From Rhodospirillales bacterium (GTDB lineage: Bacteria; Pseudomonadota; Alphaproteobacteria; Bin95), in NCBI GenBank assembly GCA_008081395.1, contig VMCJ01000082.1, positions 1 through 43,618 of the forward strand: 43,618 bases of DNA, written 5' to 3'. Position numbers and translations under genes: made by a program. Below the pieces are notes generated by a model. It was not told where the DNA came from, ran no database searches, and saw nothing but the letters and a program-made list of their open reading frames with translations. Positions 28,036 to 37,983 of the stretch are shown one piece after another (position 1 is the stretch's first letter; the number at the start of each line of letters is the position of its first letter).

Positions 28036-28650
28036 TCAGGATGAAGGTGGGCGAGTTAAAACAGCATCTATGAATTCACCTATATTTTTTCGAATTGACC
28101 CTTCATTTGCTTCTTTCAGTCGGGTTCCCCAAAGTAATTTGTCTTGGGTAAAGCGGGCGGTATAAGAGGTTTGAATGGTTTTAAGCAGGTAGGGTTCGTC
28201 GACGCCCGCTTTTCGCACCCGATAATTCACATTTGCAGTGACTTCAACGTCGATACTTATGTAAGGTTGAGATAACCCAAGAAGATTTACTTCAACATCA
28301 TATCTGCATGTTTCGGGAGTTTCCGCGAGAAGACCATTGTTTTTGAGAGAAGCTTCCAAAGCAATCAAAAAACTTGCGTTGTCGACTTCTGATACCCAAA
28401 GAGGGTTAGTAGTCTTGCCACCATCTACGGTCTTCACACATATGGACCTAGAAAGGTTAATGTCAGCCGGAGATGATGCGTTAGCTCTTGAGCTTGAAGT
28501 CATTGGTTTGATACTTGCAGGCTTGGCGCAACCTGAAATTCCTAAAGCGACGAGCAAAATAGCGGAAATTTGCTTGATTGATTGATAGGGAAGCATATGC
28601 TGATTCCGTAGTCCCAATGACATTTTAAAGGTATTCAATTTGCGTATCAT
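28036..28650 (-). CDS. Uncharacterised putative lipoprotein (start uncertain: 28650, 28623 or 28596)
   Basis: Signal peptide with lipobox LLVALGISGC; no family recognised. Confidence 0.7.
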   Translation of the reverse strand: MIRKLNTFKMSLGLRNQHMLPYQSIKQISAILLVALGISGCAKPASIKPMTSSSRANASSPADINLSRSICVKTVDGGKTTNPLWVSEVDNASFLIALEASLKNNGLLAETPETCRYDVEVNLLGLSQPYISIDVEVTANVNYRVRKAGVDEPYLLKTIQTSYTARFTQDKLLWGTRLKEANEGSIRKNIGEFIDAVLTRPPSS

Positions 28651-29011
28651 CGCGATTATTGCGCTGGCGGCAATGGTTGTCGCATGTGAAACTCGTCAGG
28701 CGCAGCTTGTGCCCCTTTCGCAGCCTGGAGATGAAACCCTGAAATGCCCAGAAATAGCTGGGCTCATGGCGGATAATCGAGACAAAGCGGCGAAACTCGC
28801 AAAGATAGATAAGGAAATTGCAACGGGAAATGCTATCGCTGTGGCGGTAGGTAAAGCATTTTTTTGGCCAGCGGTGTTAGCGGTGGATCTTTCTGATGTT
28901 GAGCAAATCGAGATGCGTTCGCTTGTTGATCGAAATCAAAGGCTTGGTGAATTAGCCAAGGCAAGAGGCTGCAGTGAAATATCCACCTCTTCCAAAGACG
29001 TAAAAAAGTGA
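28640..29011 (+). CDS. Uncharacterised small putative lipoprotein (TTG start)
   Basis: MRIIAIIALAAMVVAC lipobox; 123 aa; central hydrophobic stretch AIAVAVGKAFFWPAVLAVDL. Confidence 0.65.
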   Translation: MRIIAIIALAAMVVACETRQAQLVPLSQPGDETLKCPEIAGLMADNRDKAAKLAKIDKEIATGNAIAVAVGKAFFWPAVLAVDLSDVEQIEMRSLVDRNQRLGELAKARGCSEISTSSKDVKK

Positions 29012-29020
29012 GATAACCCG

Positions 29021-29848
29021 ATGCATGTTGGAGTAGCTTTATTTTTCACAGACCATTCCATTCGACCATCTGATCTTGCTGCTGCCCTAGAAGAGCGAGG
29101 GTTTGAGAGCCTATGGGCCCCTGAACATAGTCACATTCCTCTCACTCGAAACTCTCCTTGGCCGCAGGGTGGCGAGCTACCCAAAAAATATTTTCAGGTG
29201 ATGGACCCATTTGTAACTTTGACAGCTGCTGCAGGGGCGACCTCTAGTTTAAAAATAGGCACTGGGATCTGCCTAGTGCCGCAAAGGGATGTCTTCCAGA
29301 CAGCAAAGTCAGTTGCATCGCTTGATGTAATTTCTGGTGGGCGTTTCCTTTTTGGTATAGGCGCCGGTTGGAACACTGATGAAATGATAAATCATGGTGT
29401 TGATCCATCTTCTCGCATGAAGCTCATGAGGGAAAAAATTGAGGCTATGCGTGTTATTTGGCGAGATGAAACGCCAGAATATCATGGTGAATTAGTCAGC
29501 TTTGGACCAATGCAAACTTGGCCAAAGCCGTTGAGAGCACCGCCAGTTTATCTTGGTGGAGCATTCCCGTATGGAGCTCGTCGAGCTCTTAGGTATGCCG
29601 ACGCTTGGCTTCCTCATGCGCGCCGCCCGACCTATCATATTTTGGAAAAGTTGCCGGAATTTAGGGCGATGGAGCAAGAGGCTGGGCGCCAAATTCCAAT
29701 TACTGTTTTTGGTGGTGAGCAAGATCCAGAAATGTTGAAGCAATATGCGGATGCAGGGATTGAGCGTGTTGTTATCAATATAGAGCCTATGGGACGTGAC
29801 GAGAGCTTGGCCAAGTTAGATGAATGGGTCGCAGCAGGCATCGTTTAG
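29021..29848 (+). CDS. LLM-class (luciferase-like) flavin/F420-dependent oxidoreductase
   Basis: ALEERGFESLWAPEHSHIP, LKIGTGICLVPQRDVFQTAKSVASLDVISGGRFLFGIGAGWNTDE. Confidence 0.9.
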   Translation: MHVGVALFFTDHSIRPSDLAAALEERGFESLWAPEHSHIPLTRNSPWPQGGELPKKYFQVMDPFVTLTAAAGATSSLKIGTGICLVPQRDVFQTAKSVASLDVISGGRFLFGIGAGWNTDEMINHGVDPSSRMKLMREKIEAMRVIWRDETPEYHGELVSFGPMQTWPKPLRAPPVYLGGAFPYGARRALRYADAWLPHARRPTYHILEKLPEFRAMEQEAGRQIPITVFGGEQDPEMLKQYADAGIERVVINIEPMGRDESLAKLDEWVAAGIV

Positions 29849-30054
29849 GTTTGTTTTGGCAATAAATTAAAAAACATAAATGTTTTTAGTTTCTTTGCTT
29901 TAATGCGTTATGCAGAAATCTTTGCAAGCGCTGCTGCGGCGCATCGCCTATCTCGCCGAAATTTAATATCCAAGCTATCTTTTCAGTTATTAGTTTTTAT
30001 ATAAAAGCGTGCACTTTACGCTCCCGCACATGTATTCTTTCATGGAGATCTTCA

Positions 30055-31263
30055 ATGCCTGACTCAACGCCCGCAAGCACCAAGGTTAGCAAGCTGCCAC
30101 CTTTTGACTGGACTGATCCGTTCTATTTGGCTGATCAGCTCGATGAAGAAGAGCGCATGACTTTTGAAGCCGGTGTGAAATTCGTGGAGGCTGAGTTGGA
30201 GCCTGGCGTGATGGAAGCTAACCGTAATCAAACTTTTGATCGCAACATTTACAAAAAACTAGGACAGTCTGGTTTCTTAGGTGTCGGTCTAGAAGGGTAT
30301 GGCTGTCCCGGTGGTTCGGCAGTTATGTATGGATTGCTAGCTCGTGCAGTTGAAGGCTGCGACAGCGCGTATCGGTCGGCAATGAGTGTGCAATCTAGTC
30401 TAGTGATGTACCCAATCCATACATACGGCTCAGAAGAGCAGAAACAGAAATATCTGCCAAAGCTCGCTTCTGGCGAGCACGTCGGGTCTTTTGGCTTAAC
30501 AGAGCCAGACCATGGCTCAGACGCTGGCGGTATGAAGTCCCGCGCAGTCAAAGTTGATGGCGGTTATAGGCTTACCGGTGCAAAAATGTGGATCACATCT
30601 TCACCAATCGCTGATGTGCTAGTGGTATGGGCTAAAGATGAAGCAGGTGACATCCGCGGCTTCATTCTTGAGCGAGGTATGGAAGGTCTTTCCACTCCAA
30701 AAATTGAGGGGAAATTTTCACTTCGAGCTTCACCGACTGGCGAAATAGTCATGGATGATGTCTTTGTGCCGGACGAAAATCGCCTTCCGAATGCCAAGGG
30801 TTTAGGTGGACCATTTGGCTGTTTGAATAAGGCTCGTTATGGAATTGCGTGGGGTGCTATGGGGGCAGCCGAAGCTTGTTGGCGAGCAAGTCGTGAATAT
30901 GTCATGAACAGGACTGCATTTGGGAAACCTTTGGGGGCAAATCAACTCATTCAGAAAAAGTTAGCTGATATGCAAACCGAAATTGCACTCGGTTTCCAAG
31001 CCGCTCTTCGGGTGGGGAGATTAATGGATGAAGGTCGTGCGGCACCAGAAATGATATCCCTAATAAAGCGGAACAATTGCGGTAAAGCTCTCGATATTGC
31101 TCGGTTGTCTCGCGATATGCACGGTGGAAACGGGGTTTCTGACGAGTATAAAGTTATTAGGCACATGATGAACCTAGAGGCAGTAAATACCTACGAGGGT
31201 ACCCATGATGTTCATGCACTGATCCTTGGCCGTTCGATAACTGGCATTCAAGCCTTTAGTTAG
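30055..31263 (+). CDS. gcdH: Glutaryl-CoA dehydrogenase
   Basis: [57 protein letters not shown] and [25 protein letters not shown] closely match GCDH as recalled, including the catalytic Glu. Confidence 0.94.
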   Translation: MPDSTPASTKVSKLPPFDWTDPFYLADQLDEEERMTFEAGVKFVEAELEPGVMEANRNQTFDRNIYKKLGQSGFLGVGLEGYGCPGGSAVMYGLLARAVEGCDSAYRSAMSVQSSLVMYPIHTYGSEEQKQKYLPKLASGEHVGSFGLTEPDHGSDAGGMKSRAVKVDGGYRLTGAKMWITSSPIADVLVVWAKDEAGDIRGFILERGMEGLSTPKIEGKFSLRASPTGEIVMDDVFVPDENRLPNAKGLGGPFGCLNKARYGIAWGAMGAAEACWRASREYVMNRTAFGKPLGANQLIQKKLADMQTEIALGFQAALRVGRLMDEGRAAPEMISLIKRNNCGKALDIARLSRDMHGGNGVSDEYKVIRHMMNLEAVNTYEGTHDVHALILGRSITGIQAFS

Positions 31264-31277
31264 GGAGATTTAAGACT

Positions 31278-32462
31278 ATGAGCGCTACGACAGGAATGCC
31301 ACTTTCTAGATTTAAGGTTCTTGATCTTACCCGTGTGCGAGCTGGCCCAACATGTGTGCGTCAACTTGCAGACTGGGGTGCTGATGTAATCAAGGTGGAG
31401 TCCCCTCCGGATGGTAAGGAGGGATTGGGCGGATCGAGAGATGGTTTTGATTTCCAAAATTTGCATCGTAATAAGCGCTCTGTCACCTTGAATCTTAAAG
31501 ACCCAAGAGGTCTGGAAGCATTTTACAAGATGGTATCCGCAGCGGATGTTGTTGTTGAGAATTACAGAGCAGATGTAAAGCATCGCTTAAAAATTGATTA
31601 TGACAGCCTTGCCAAGATAAATCCTGGTATCATCCTCGGCTCAATTTCTGGCTTTGGACAAGATGGTCCCTACGCTGATCGCCCAGGCTTTGATCAAATT
31701 GCCCAAGGCATGGGTGGCCTTATGTCTATTACTGGAGAGGCAGATGGGGGGCCAATGCGCGTTGGCATTCCAGTTGCTGATCTTTCTGCAGGTATGTTTT
31801 GTGCCCAAGGCATCCTCCTAGCTCTTTTAGAGAGGGAAACTTCGGGAAAGGGACAGTGGGTAAAGACTTCACTGCTTGAAGCTCAAATCCAGATGCTAGA
31901 TTTCCAAGCAGCGCGCTATCTTAAAGATAAAGAAGTCCCTAAGTCTGCAGGCAATGATCATCCAACATCAATTCCGACGGGTGTGTTTAAGACCGCAGAT
32001 GGTCATGTGAACATTGCGGTTGCTGGTCAGGCAATTTATGAGCGTTTCTGTGACGCGATCAATGCTCCAGAACTCAAAGATCATCCTGATTTTGCTACTG
32101 GTGCGCTCCGATCTCAAAACAGAAAAGCAATGAATGCTGCTATAGATGCTATTACTTGCCAAAAGCCTTCAGCCTTCTGGATTGATCATTTAAATGCAGC
32201 GGGTTGTCCTTGTGGGCCTATCTATTCAATGGATCAGATGTTCGAGGATGCGCAGGTAAAGCATGTAGAGATGGCGGTGCCTGTCAGTCACCCGCGTATG
32301 GGCTCATTCCAAATTGTTAATCAGGCAATAAAAATGTCCCGTACTCCATCCAAAATTCGCTCCGCGACACCGGAACAAGGTGAGCATACCGACGCAATTC
32401 TTACTGAACTCGGTTACTCTCCTGATGCCATTGCTGCTATGCGTGACGACGGTGTGATATAA
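31278..32462 (+). CDS. Class III (CaiB/BaiF) CoA-transferase, possible succinyl-CoA:glutarate CoA-transferase
   Basis: LDLTRVRAGPTCVRQLADWGADVIKVE, NLHRNKRSVTLNLKDPRGLEAF, VADLSAGMFCAQGILLAL; 14-nt gap after gcdH. Confidence 0.92.
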   Translation: MSATTGMPLSRFKVLDLTRVRAGPTCVRQLADWGADVIKVESPPDGKEGLGGSRDGFDFQNLHRNKRSVTLNLKDPRGLEAFYKMVSAADVVVENYRADVKHRLKIDYDSLAKINPGIILGSISGFGQDGPYADRPGFDQIAQGMGGLMSITGEADGGPMRVGIPVADLSAGMFCAQGILLALLERETSGKGQWVKTSLLEAQIQMLDFQAARYLKDKEVPKSAGNDHPTSIPTGVFKTADGHVNIAVAGQAIYERFCDAINAPELKDHPDFATGALRSQNRKAMNAAIDAITCQKPSAFWIDHLNAAGCPCGPIYSMDQMFEDAQVKHVEMAVPVSHPRMGSFQIVNQAIKMSRTPSKIRSATPEQGEHTDAILTELGYSPDAIAAMRDDGVI

Positions 32463-32489
32463 TTATTTCTGAACTTAGAAAGTAACGAC

Positions 32490-33290
32490 ATGAAATTGGA
32501 TTTTGGCACTGAGCATATGATTGTTGAAGTGATTGATGGCGTTGGCTGGGTCACCTTCAACAATCCTGAACGGCGAAACGCAGTAAAGTTTGAAATGTGG
32601 GAAGCAATTCCTAAAATCTTCGACACTCTTGTTGCACAGGATGACGTTCGCTGTATCGTCATGAAAGGAGCGGGAGATAAGTCCTTCGTTGCTGGTGCAG
32701 ATATTTCCGAGTTCAAGGAAAAAAGATCTACACCAGAACAAGTGACGCTCTACAACGCCACTAGCGGGGCTGCATACGCTGCAATAGAAAATTGTGAAAA
32801 GCCTCTAATTGCTATGATTAGAGGTTTTTGTATTGGAGGTGGACTGGCTGTCGCTTTGTCTGCTGACATTCGTATTGCCGCTGATAACACAGTTTATGCT
32901 GTACCTGCTGCTCGCTTGGGGCTCGGCTACCGATATCCTGGTATGAAACGTTTGGTCAATTTAGTTGGCCCGGCCTACGCAAAGGAAATCTTTTTCACGG
33001 CCAGAAAGTTTAATGCTGAAGAGGCCTGGCGAATGGGATTAGTGAACAAGGTAGTCGGCCTTGATGAACTTGATGCTGCCGTTGCTGAGTATGCCGGGAT
33101 GATTGCCGAAAACGCTCCCCTCACTGTGGCAGCTGCAAATTTTGCGGTGCAAACAGCAATTGCTCATGAAGCAGACCGTGATTTTGATAAGCTCGATCAA
33201 ATGGTGGAAGCTTGCTTTGCGAGCGAAGACTATAAAGAAGGCCAGACTGCTTTTATGGAAAAACGCAAGCCGGTTTTTAAAGGTCGTTAA
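32490..33290 (+). CDS. Crotonase-fold protein (enoyl-CoA hydratase/isomerase family), canonical Glu pair absent
   Basis: GVGWVTFNNPERRNAVKFEMW, GAGDKSFVAGADISEF, GFCIGGGLAVALSADIRIAADNTVYAVPAARLGLGY. Confidence 0.88.
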   Translation: MKLDFGTEHMIVEVIDGVGWVTFNNPERRNAVKFEMWEAIPKIFDTLVAQDDVRCIVMKGAGDKSFVAGADISEFKEKRSTPEQVTLYNATSGAAYAAIENCEKPLIAMIRGFCIGGGLAVALSADIRIAADNTVYAVPAARLGLGYRYPGMKRLVNLVGPAYAKEIFFTARKFNAEEAWRMGLVNKVVGLDELDAAVAEYAGMIAENAPLTVAAANFAVQTAIAHEADRDFDKLDQMVEACFASEDYKEGQTAFMEKRKPVFKGR

Positions 33291-33299
33291 AGTATCTCA

Positions 33300-33330
33300 T
33301 TCCCGCTTAGCTTCTTAGGCTAAGCGGGAA
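33300..33330. terminator. Bidirectional-type terminator hairpin between convergent genes
   Basis: 12-bp perfect inverted repeat TTCCCGCTTAGC-TTCTTAG-GCTAAGCGGGAA, 9 nt after the + strand stop and 24 nt from the minus-strand gene stop. Confidence 0.8.
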
Positions 33331-33354
33331 CTTACTAAGTAATGTATGGATCTG

Positions 33355-34593
33355 TTAATCTGCAGCAGTCGAAGGTTCTAATTCTTCGACTACAGCAACA
33401 GTTTGAGCTGCCAGGGCTGCTTCTGCAAAATCGCCCCTTTCGTCGTCTGGAGTTGCTTGCCTGATTTTCATTCTTGAGGCTACAAACACAGCCGTAGATA
33501 AGTGAACGGCCGCAATAACGGCAAATAAACCTGGTGGTCCAATCAAACTCATAACCGTTGATGCAGCCAGGGGCCCTATGACCGCTCCGATCGAAAAGGT
33601 GAGCAGAAGTCCGCCGGCAGCCTCAACAAAACCAGAGTCCGTGACCATGTCATTCATATGAGCCGCGGAAAGTGCATAGATGGGCAAAGCAAAAAGCCCA
33701 AAGCCAGCAACGCAAATAAGTCGAATAGCCTGACTGTCGTTGCCTAGAATTGACATGAACAAATCTGCTACTGCTGCCAGTAAGCATGCTGCCATTATGA
33801 TTATCCGTCGGTCCATTCGGTCAGATAGGCGCCCTAAAGGCCACTGACCTGCAGCACCAGCGATCGCGCCAACGGCCATAAAGATTGCAGCACCCTCCGC
33901 TCCTCCTCCACTTACTGCTCCATAAACAGGGCCCAAGGTCCAGAAGGCGCCATTAGATAGGCCGACACTAAATGATCCCACCAGTCCAACAGGGGACATT
34001 TTATAGAGGCGAAGGATCCTTAATTTAACAATATTCGGTGGTGCTGGTTCTTGCGAACGCGTCAAGGCTAGTGGAACAGCTGCAAGTGAAACAAGAATCG
34101 AGGCCAGTGCAAACAAGGAGAATGATCTGGGATCGTCTACAGTGATTAGTAGTTGGCCGACAGTAATCACTGAGAGATTGATTCCAAGATACGTTGAAAA
34201 AATTACACCACGACTTTCGTTCGACGCCTTTTCGTTGAGCCAACTTTCTATAATCATAAAGAGGCCGGCAAGGCAAAAACCAGTGAATAGGCGCAATACT
34301 GTCCAAACCCATGGATCAACAATTATCGGGTGTATTAATGCCACAGAAGAGCCAATTGATACCATCGCAACAAATGACCTAATATGACCGGCTCGTTTAA
34401 CTATAACGGGCGCTGCTACGCATCCAATCACGAAACCAAAATAATAAGCTGCGCCAAGAGCTCCAAGCGCCATAGCTTCAAAACCCTCGATCTCAGCGCG
34501 TATTGGGGTGAGAGTGTTTTGGAGTCCGCTGCCCATCAATAAAAAGGCGACGCTTAAAAGCAGTGCAGCTACTGGTGTGAGGGCAGAGAACAT
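33355..34593 (-). CDS. MFS transporter
   Basis: 12-TM-like hydrophobic pattern; ALGALGAAYYFGFVIGCVAAPVIVKRAGHIRSF; GRLSDRMDRRIIIMAACLLAAVADLF. Confidence 0.9.
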   Translation of the reverse strand: MFSALTPVAALLLSVAFLLMGSGLQNTLTPIRAEIEGFEAMALGALGAAYYFGFVIGCVAAPVIVKRAGHIRSFVAMVSIGSSVALIHPIIVDPWVWTVLRLFTGFCLAGLFMIIESWLNEKASNESRGVIFSTYLGINLSVITVGQLLITVDDPRSFSLFALASILVSLAAVPLALTRSQEPAPPNIVKLRILRLYKMSPVGLVGSFSVGLSNGAFWTLGPVYGAVSGGGAEGAAIFMAVGAIAGAAGQWPLGRLSDRMDRRIIIMAACLLAAVADLFMSILGNDSQAIRLICVAGFGLFALPIYALSAAHMNDMVTDSGFVEAAGGLLLTFSIGAVIGPLAASTVMSLIGPPGLFAVIAAVHLSTAVFVASRMKIRQATPDDERGDFAEAALAAQTVAVVEELEPSTAAD

Positions 34594-34717
34594 TCAGCGG
34601 ATCCTGTCAGATGTGTCAGGGAACTTTTTTGGCAGGTCTTTTAATTGCAAGATAAGCGTCTATAGCCTTTTAGAACTTTTGAGCCTATCGATTTATCGTC
34701 CAAAAGGGAGGTCCGCA

Positions 34718-35680
34718 ATGTTGGATGCTAGTAGCCGTGCTTGGCGTGGAAGTGAATTGGCATCCGGAACCGGTAGATTCGATTTGCCATTGGAAGTTGC
34801 CGAAGAGCTTACAGTTGCTGCTCGAATATACGAGCAGTCAGGACAGCCAATTATTGAAGCACACCTGGCTCAGTTCGAATTGACTGTCACAAAAGAGTTT
34901 ATTGCTAAGGTTTTAGTTGAACTCAAAGATGGGGTTGGATTTGCGTTAATAGACCGTTTGCCGCTTGATGAGCTAGGCGAGGATGGCGCTAAAATAGCCT
35001 ATTGGTTGATGTGTTCTCTAATTGAGCGCCCCGTTGCACAAAATTGGATAGGTGACCTCATTTACGATGTGACGGATACCGGGCGTCCGCCAGGCAATGG
35101 CGTTCGGCCGGATAAAACTAACGCTGAACAGAATTTTCATACCGATAACAGTTATAATTTATGCCCCCCAAATTATGTGACCCTGCTTTGTCTGCGCGCC
35201 GCAAAAATAGGTGGGTTATCTCACATTGTATCGTTGGAGGCTGCGCATGAAGCACTTAGGCTGGAGCGACCTGATCTACTGAATCGTTTGTACCAACCGT
35301 TTTATTTTGATCGTCAAAAAGAGCATGCGCCAAAAGATACAATGACGACCCATCACCCACTTTTTACAGTCGAAGACAATAGACTTCTCGCTCGGCTTTC
35401 CAGATTTCAGGTTTCAAACGGTCAACGCCTGGCAGGTGAACCGATAGATGCGTTAGGGGTGGAGGCCTTGGACGCTCTAGAAGCACACATGAACGCTCCG
35501 GGCATGGATGTTTCGTTCACATTTGAGCCAGGGCAGATACAGATCTTGGATAATCGACGCATAGGTCATAGGCGAACAGGTTTTGAGGACTGGCCAGAGC
35601 CTCATCTTAAGCGCCTTCTGGTTCGCCTTTGGCTGCGCAATTGGGGTTCCAGCGATTATCACGGAGGTCTTGATCTGTAA
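34718..35680 (+). CDS. TauD/TfdA-family Fe(II)/2-oxoglutarate-dependent oxygenase (start at internal ATG 34718)
   Basis: HxD motif in NFHTDNSYNLCPPNYVTLLCLRAAKIGG, distal His in QIQILDNRRIGHRRTGFEDW; GGGAGGT upstream of 34718. Confidence 0.88.
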   Translation: MLDASSRAWRGSELASGTGRFDLPLEVAEELTVAARIYEQSGQPIIEAHLAQFELTVTKEFIAKVLVELKDGVGFALIDRLPLDELGEDGAKIAYWLMCSLIERPVAQNWIGDLIYDVTDTGRPPGNGVRPDKTNAEQNFHTDNSYNLCPPNYVTLLCLRAAKIGGLSHIVSLEAAHEALRLERPDLLNRLYQPFYFDRQKEHAPKDTMTTHHPLFTVEDNRLLARLSRFQVSNGQRLAGEPIDALGVEALDALEAHMNAPGMDVSFTFEPGQIQILDNRRIGHRRTGFEDWPEPHLKRLLVRLWLRNWGSSDYHGGLDL

Positions 35681-35761
35681 TTTTAAAATGTGCTTTCGGC
35701 TTAAATGATCGACTGTGTTTTGGAATGTTAGATCTACCGTTTTAAATGGGAGTGCAAGATT

Positions 35762-36688
35762 TTGAGTTGGAAACCTGAGTGGGTCGAACGACAACAGCCC
35801 CTAGATAACGAGGTTTTTCTCGATCATGTGGGCTGGTTTGTTGAAGACTTAGAAAAGGCGTCTTCTAGACTCAAGAATTTGGGTTTTCATGTTACCCGAG
35901 AGAATGTCCACATGAACCGTCAACCTGATGGGAGCTCTTTACCATCTGGGACGGTCAATAGGTTGATAACCCCAGCACTAGGATATCTAGAGTTTCTTGG
36001 TAGCAGGGGAGATACCGCCTTAGCCAAACAACACAAAGCACAGCTCTCCCGATACGAGGGGCTCCACCTCATGGCTTTCGCTGCCCCCAATGTTCCTGCC
36101 GAGGCACCTCGGTTAACAGAAGAGGGGTTTGAGCCACTTAAACCTGTAGATATGCGTCGAATGACGCTTACAGCCCGTGGCTCAGAAGAAGAGGCACGTT
36201 TTAGCGTTTTACGGGTGCCGCCCGAGGTTATGCCAGAGGGCCGTATTCAGTGGTGTGGACATTTCACTCCTGAGCTTGTCTGGGAGCCAGGTGAAACTGA
36301 CCAGACAAACGCTATAGATGCGTTGTCAGGGGTGCTTTGGGTAGTTGAGGATTTAGAAGAAGCAACTGAGCGGTTTGCAAAATTTCTTCGTAAACCGAGC
36401 GCGCTTATCGATGAGGGCATTGCATTCATAGCATTGGAACGAGGAGTATTAGTTTTGGCAACGGACCTAGCTTGTTCCAAGGTCCTTCCAAATTTTGGAA
36501 ACGTTAAGCCTCCATATGGGGCAGCAGTTATGCTTAGGTCTCGAGACATTGCGAAAACAGAAAAAGTTTTTCAATCAACAGGCGTTACATACGATAAGCG
36601 TGATGGACGTTTGTTTTTATCGCCTAATGAGGCTTTAGGTAGTTTTATGATTATTCATCCCGCGGATTTAGCTCCAGTATCTCTCTAG
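35762..36688 (+). CDS. VOC-superfamily protein (Glyoxalase_3-like, two modules), TTG start
   Basis: FLDHVGWFVEDLEKASSRLKNLGFHVT, PALGYLEFLG, second module WCGHFTPELVWEPGETDQ and LWVVEDLEEATERFAKFL. Confidence 0.83.
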   Translation: MSWKPEWVERQQPLDNEVFLDHVGWFVEDLEKASSRLKNLGFHVTRENVHMNRQPDGSSLPSGTVNRLITPALGYLEFLGSRGDTALAKQHKAQLSRYEGLHLMAFAAPNVPAEAPRLTEEGFEPLKPVDMRRMTLTARGSEEEARFSVLRVPPEVMPEGRIQWCGHFTPELVWEPGETDQTNAIDALSGVLWVVEDLEEATERFAKFLRKPSALIDEGIAFIALERGVLVLATDLACSKVLPNFGNVKPPYGAAVMLRSRDIAKTEKVFQSTGVTYDKRDGRLFLSPNEALGSFMIIHPADLAPVSL

Positions 36689-37983
36689 GAATTTTTAGAA
36701 AGTACCAAGCCGGCCAAATAAAGGGACCCACAAATCAGAACAGGGTTTTCTTCGTTTTTAGAAATATCCTCTACCGCCGCTTCCAGTGATTTATAGGCCA
36801 TAGCGTCTATTCCTATATTACGGGCCTTTGCAGCGAGAGCTTCCGCCTCAAATGCTCCCTCGTTGTTTGGAATTGGAACACAAGCTGCCTTTTGAATCGC
36901 AGGGTTCAGACGACGCAGATAACTATCAGCATCTTTTCTCTCCATCATCCCAATAATTAGTTGAGGAGGCTTTGCCCAAGTATTTATCTCAGACGCTAGG
37001 GCCTCGGCTGCAGCAGGATTATGCCCACCATCTATCCAAAGTTTGCGTGGCGCGAGAGAAGACACCAAGGGGCCCTTAGAAAGAAGCTGCAGGCGTCCTG
37101 GCCATTCCACAGACTTCATTGCCCGATGTGCTATACTTTCTGTCAGATCAAACCCTTCTAAGTAGTTCAATGCAGCTAAAGCCAAACCAGCATTGCTATA
37201 TTGCCAGTCACCAGCCAGAGAGGGGCGTGGAAGTTGCCAATTGCACTTTTCATCCTGGAAGTGAAAGTAATTTTGGCCCGGCGTGATCTTCCAATTATTA
37301 CCTTCTATTCTGAGCTGCGTGCCGACCTTAGAAGCTTCGGAAATGATTACATTATAAACTTCAGAAGTTTGGTATGCAGAAACGGCACGGCATTTTGGTT
37401 TTAAAATTCCGGCTTTTTCCCAGGCTATTTTGGAAAGCTCGGGCCCTAGGAATTCTAGATGATCGAGTGATACCGGTGTGATTACAGACATCGCTGGAGA
37501 AGGAAAAACATTCGTCGCATCGAAACGTCCTCCAAGTCCAACCTCAACAATTGTTGCGTCTGCTGGATTGTCAGCAAAAGCCAAAAATGCGGCTGCGGTT
37601 AACATTTCAAAAAATGTTATTTGGCGGCCAGCGTTTACGCGCTCACAATGTTCTAGAATAGAGAGGAAAGCATCCTCCGTTATTGGCGCATCATTCAGGC
37701 GTACTCTTTCAGTAAAGCGAACCAAATGGGGGGATGTATACACGTTAACCGAATATCCAGCCTCATTTAATAAGGCGCGAAGAAAGGCACAGGTTGAACC
37801 TTTCCCGTTGGTGCCGGCCACATGAATTACATTCGGTAAGTCGAGGTGCGGGCATCCAAGATCCTTCAGCAAACGCTCAATTCGTTCAGTTGAGAGATCA
37901 ATTAATTTTGGATGCAGCTCAGAGAGACGCTCAACAATACGGGAGGTTGCAATCCGATCGATTGCCCTAGCTTGCTCCGTCAC
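36685..37983 (-). CDS. folC: Bifunctional folylpolyglutamate synthase/dihydrofolate synthase
   Basis: VIHVAGTNGKGSTCAFLRALLNEAGYSVNVYTSPHLVRFTERVRL, LDHLEFLG, LWIDGGHNPAAAEAL. Confidence 0.95.
   Translation of the reverse strand: MTEQARAIDRIATSRIVERLSELHPKLIDLSTERIERLLKDLGCPHLDLPNVIHVAGTNGKGSTCAFLRALLNEAGYSVNVYTSPHLVRFTERVRLNDAPITEDAFLSILEHCERVNAGRQITFFEMLTAAAFLAFADNPADATIVEVGLGGRFDATNVFPSPAMSVITPVSLDHLEFLGPELSKIAWEKAGILKPKCRAVSAYQTSEVYNVIISEASKVGTQLRIEGNNWKITPGQNYFHFQDEKCNWQLPRPSLAGDWQYSNAGLALAALNYLEGFDLTESIAHRAMKSVEWPGRLQLLSKGPLVSSLAPRKLWIDGGHNPAAAEALASEINTWAKPPQLIIGMMERKDADSYLRRLNPAIQKAACVPIPNNEGAFEAEALAAKARNIGIDAMAYKSLEAAVEDISKNEENPVLICGSLYLAGLVLSKNS

Noticed and set aside
29869-29887. 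AAAAACAT-AA-ATGTTTTT inverted repeat after the LLM oxidoreductase gene
   Set aside because: Weak AT-only stem with a near-zero loop; may contribute to termination but not supportable by eye.
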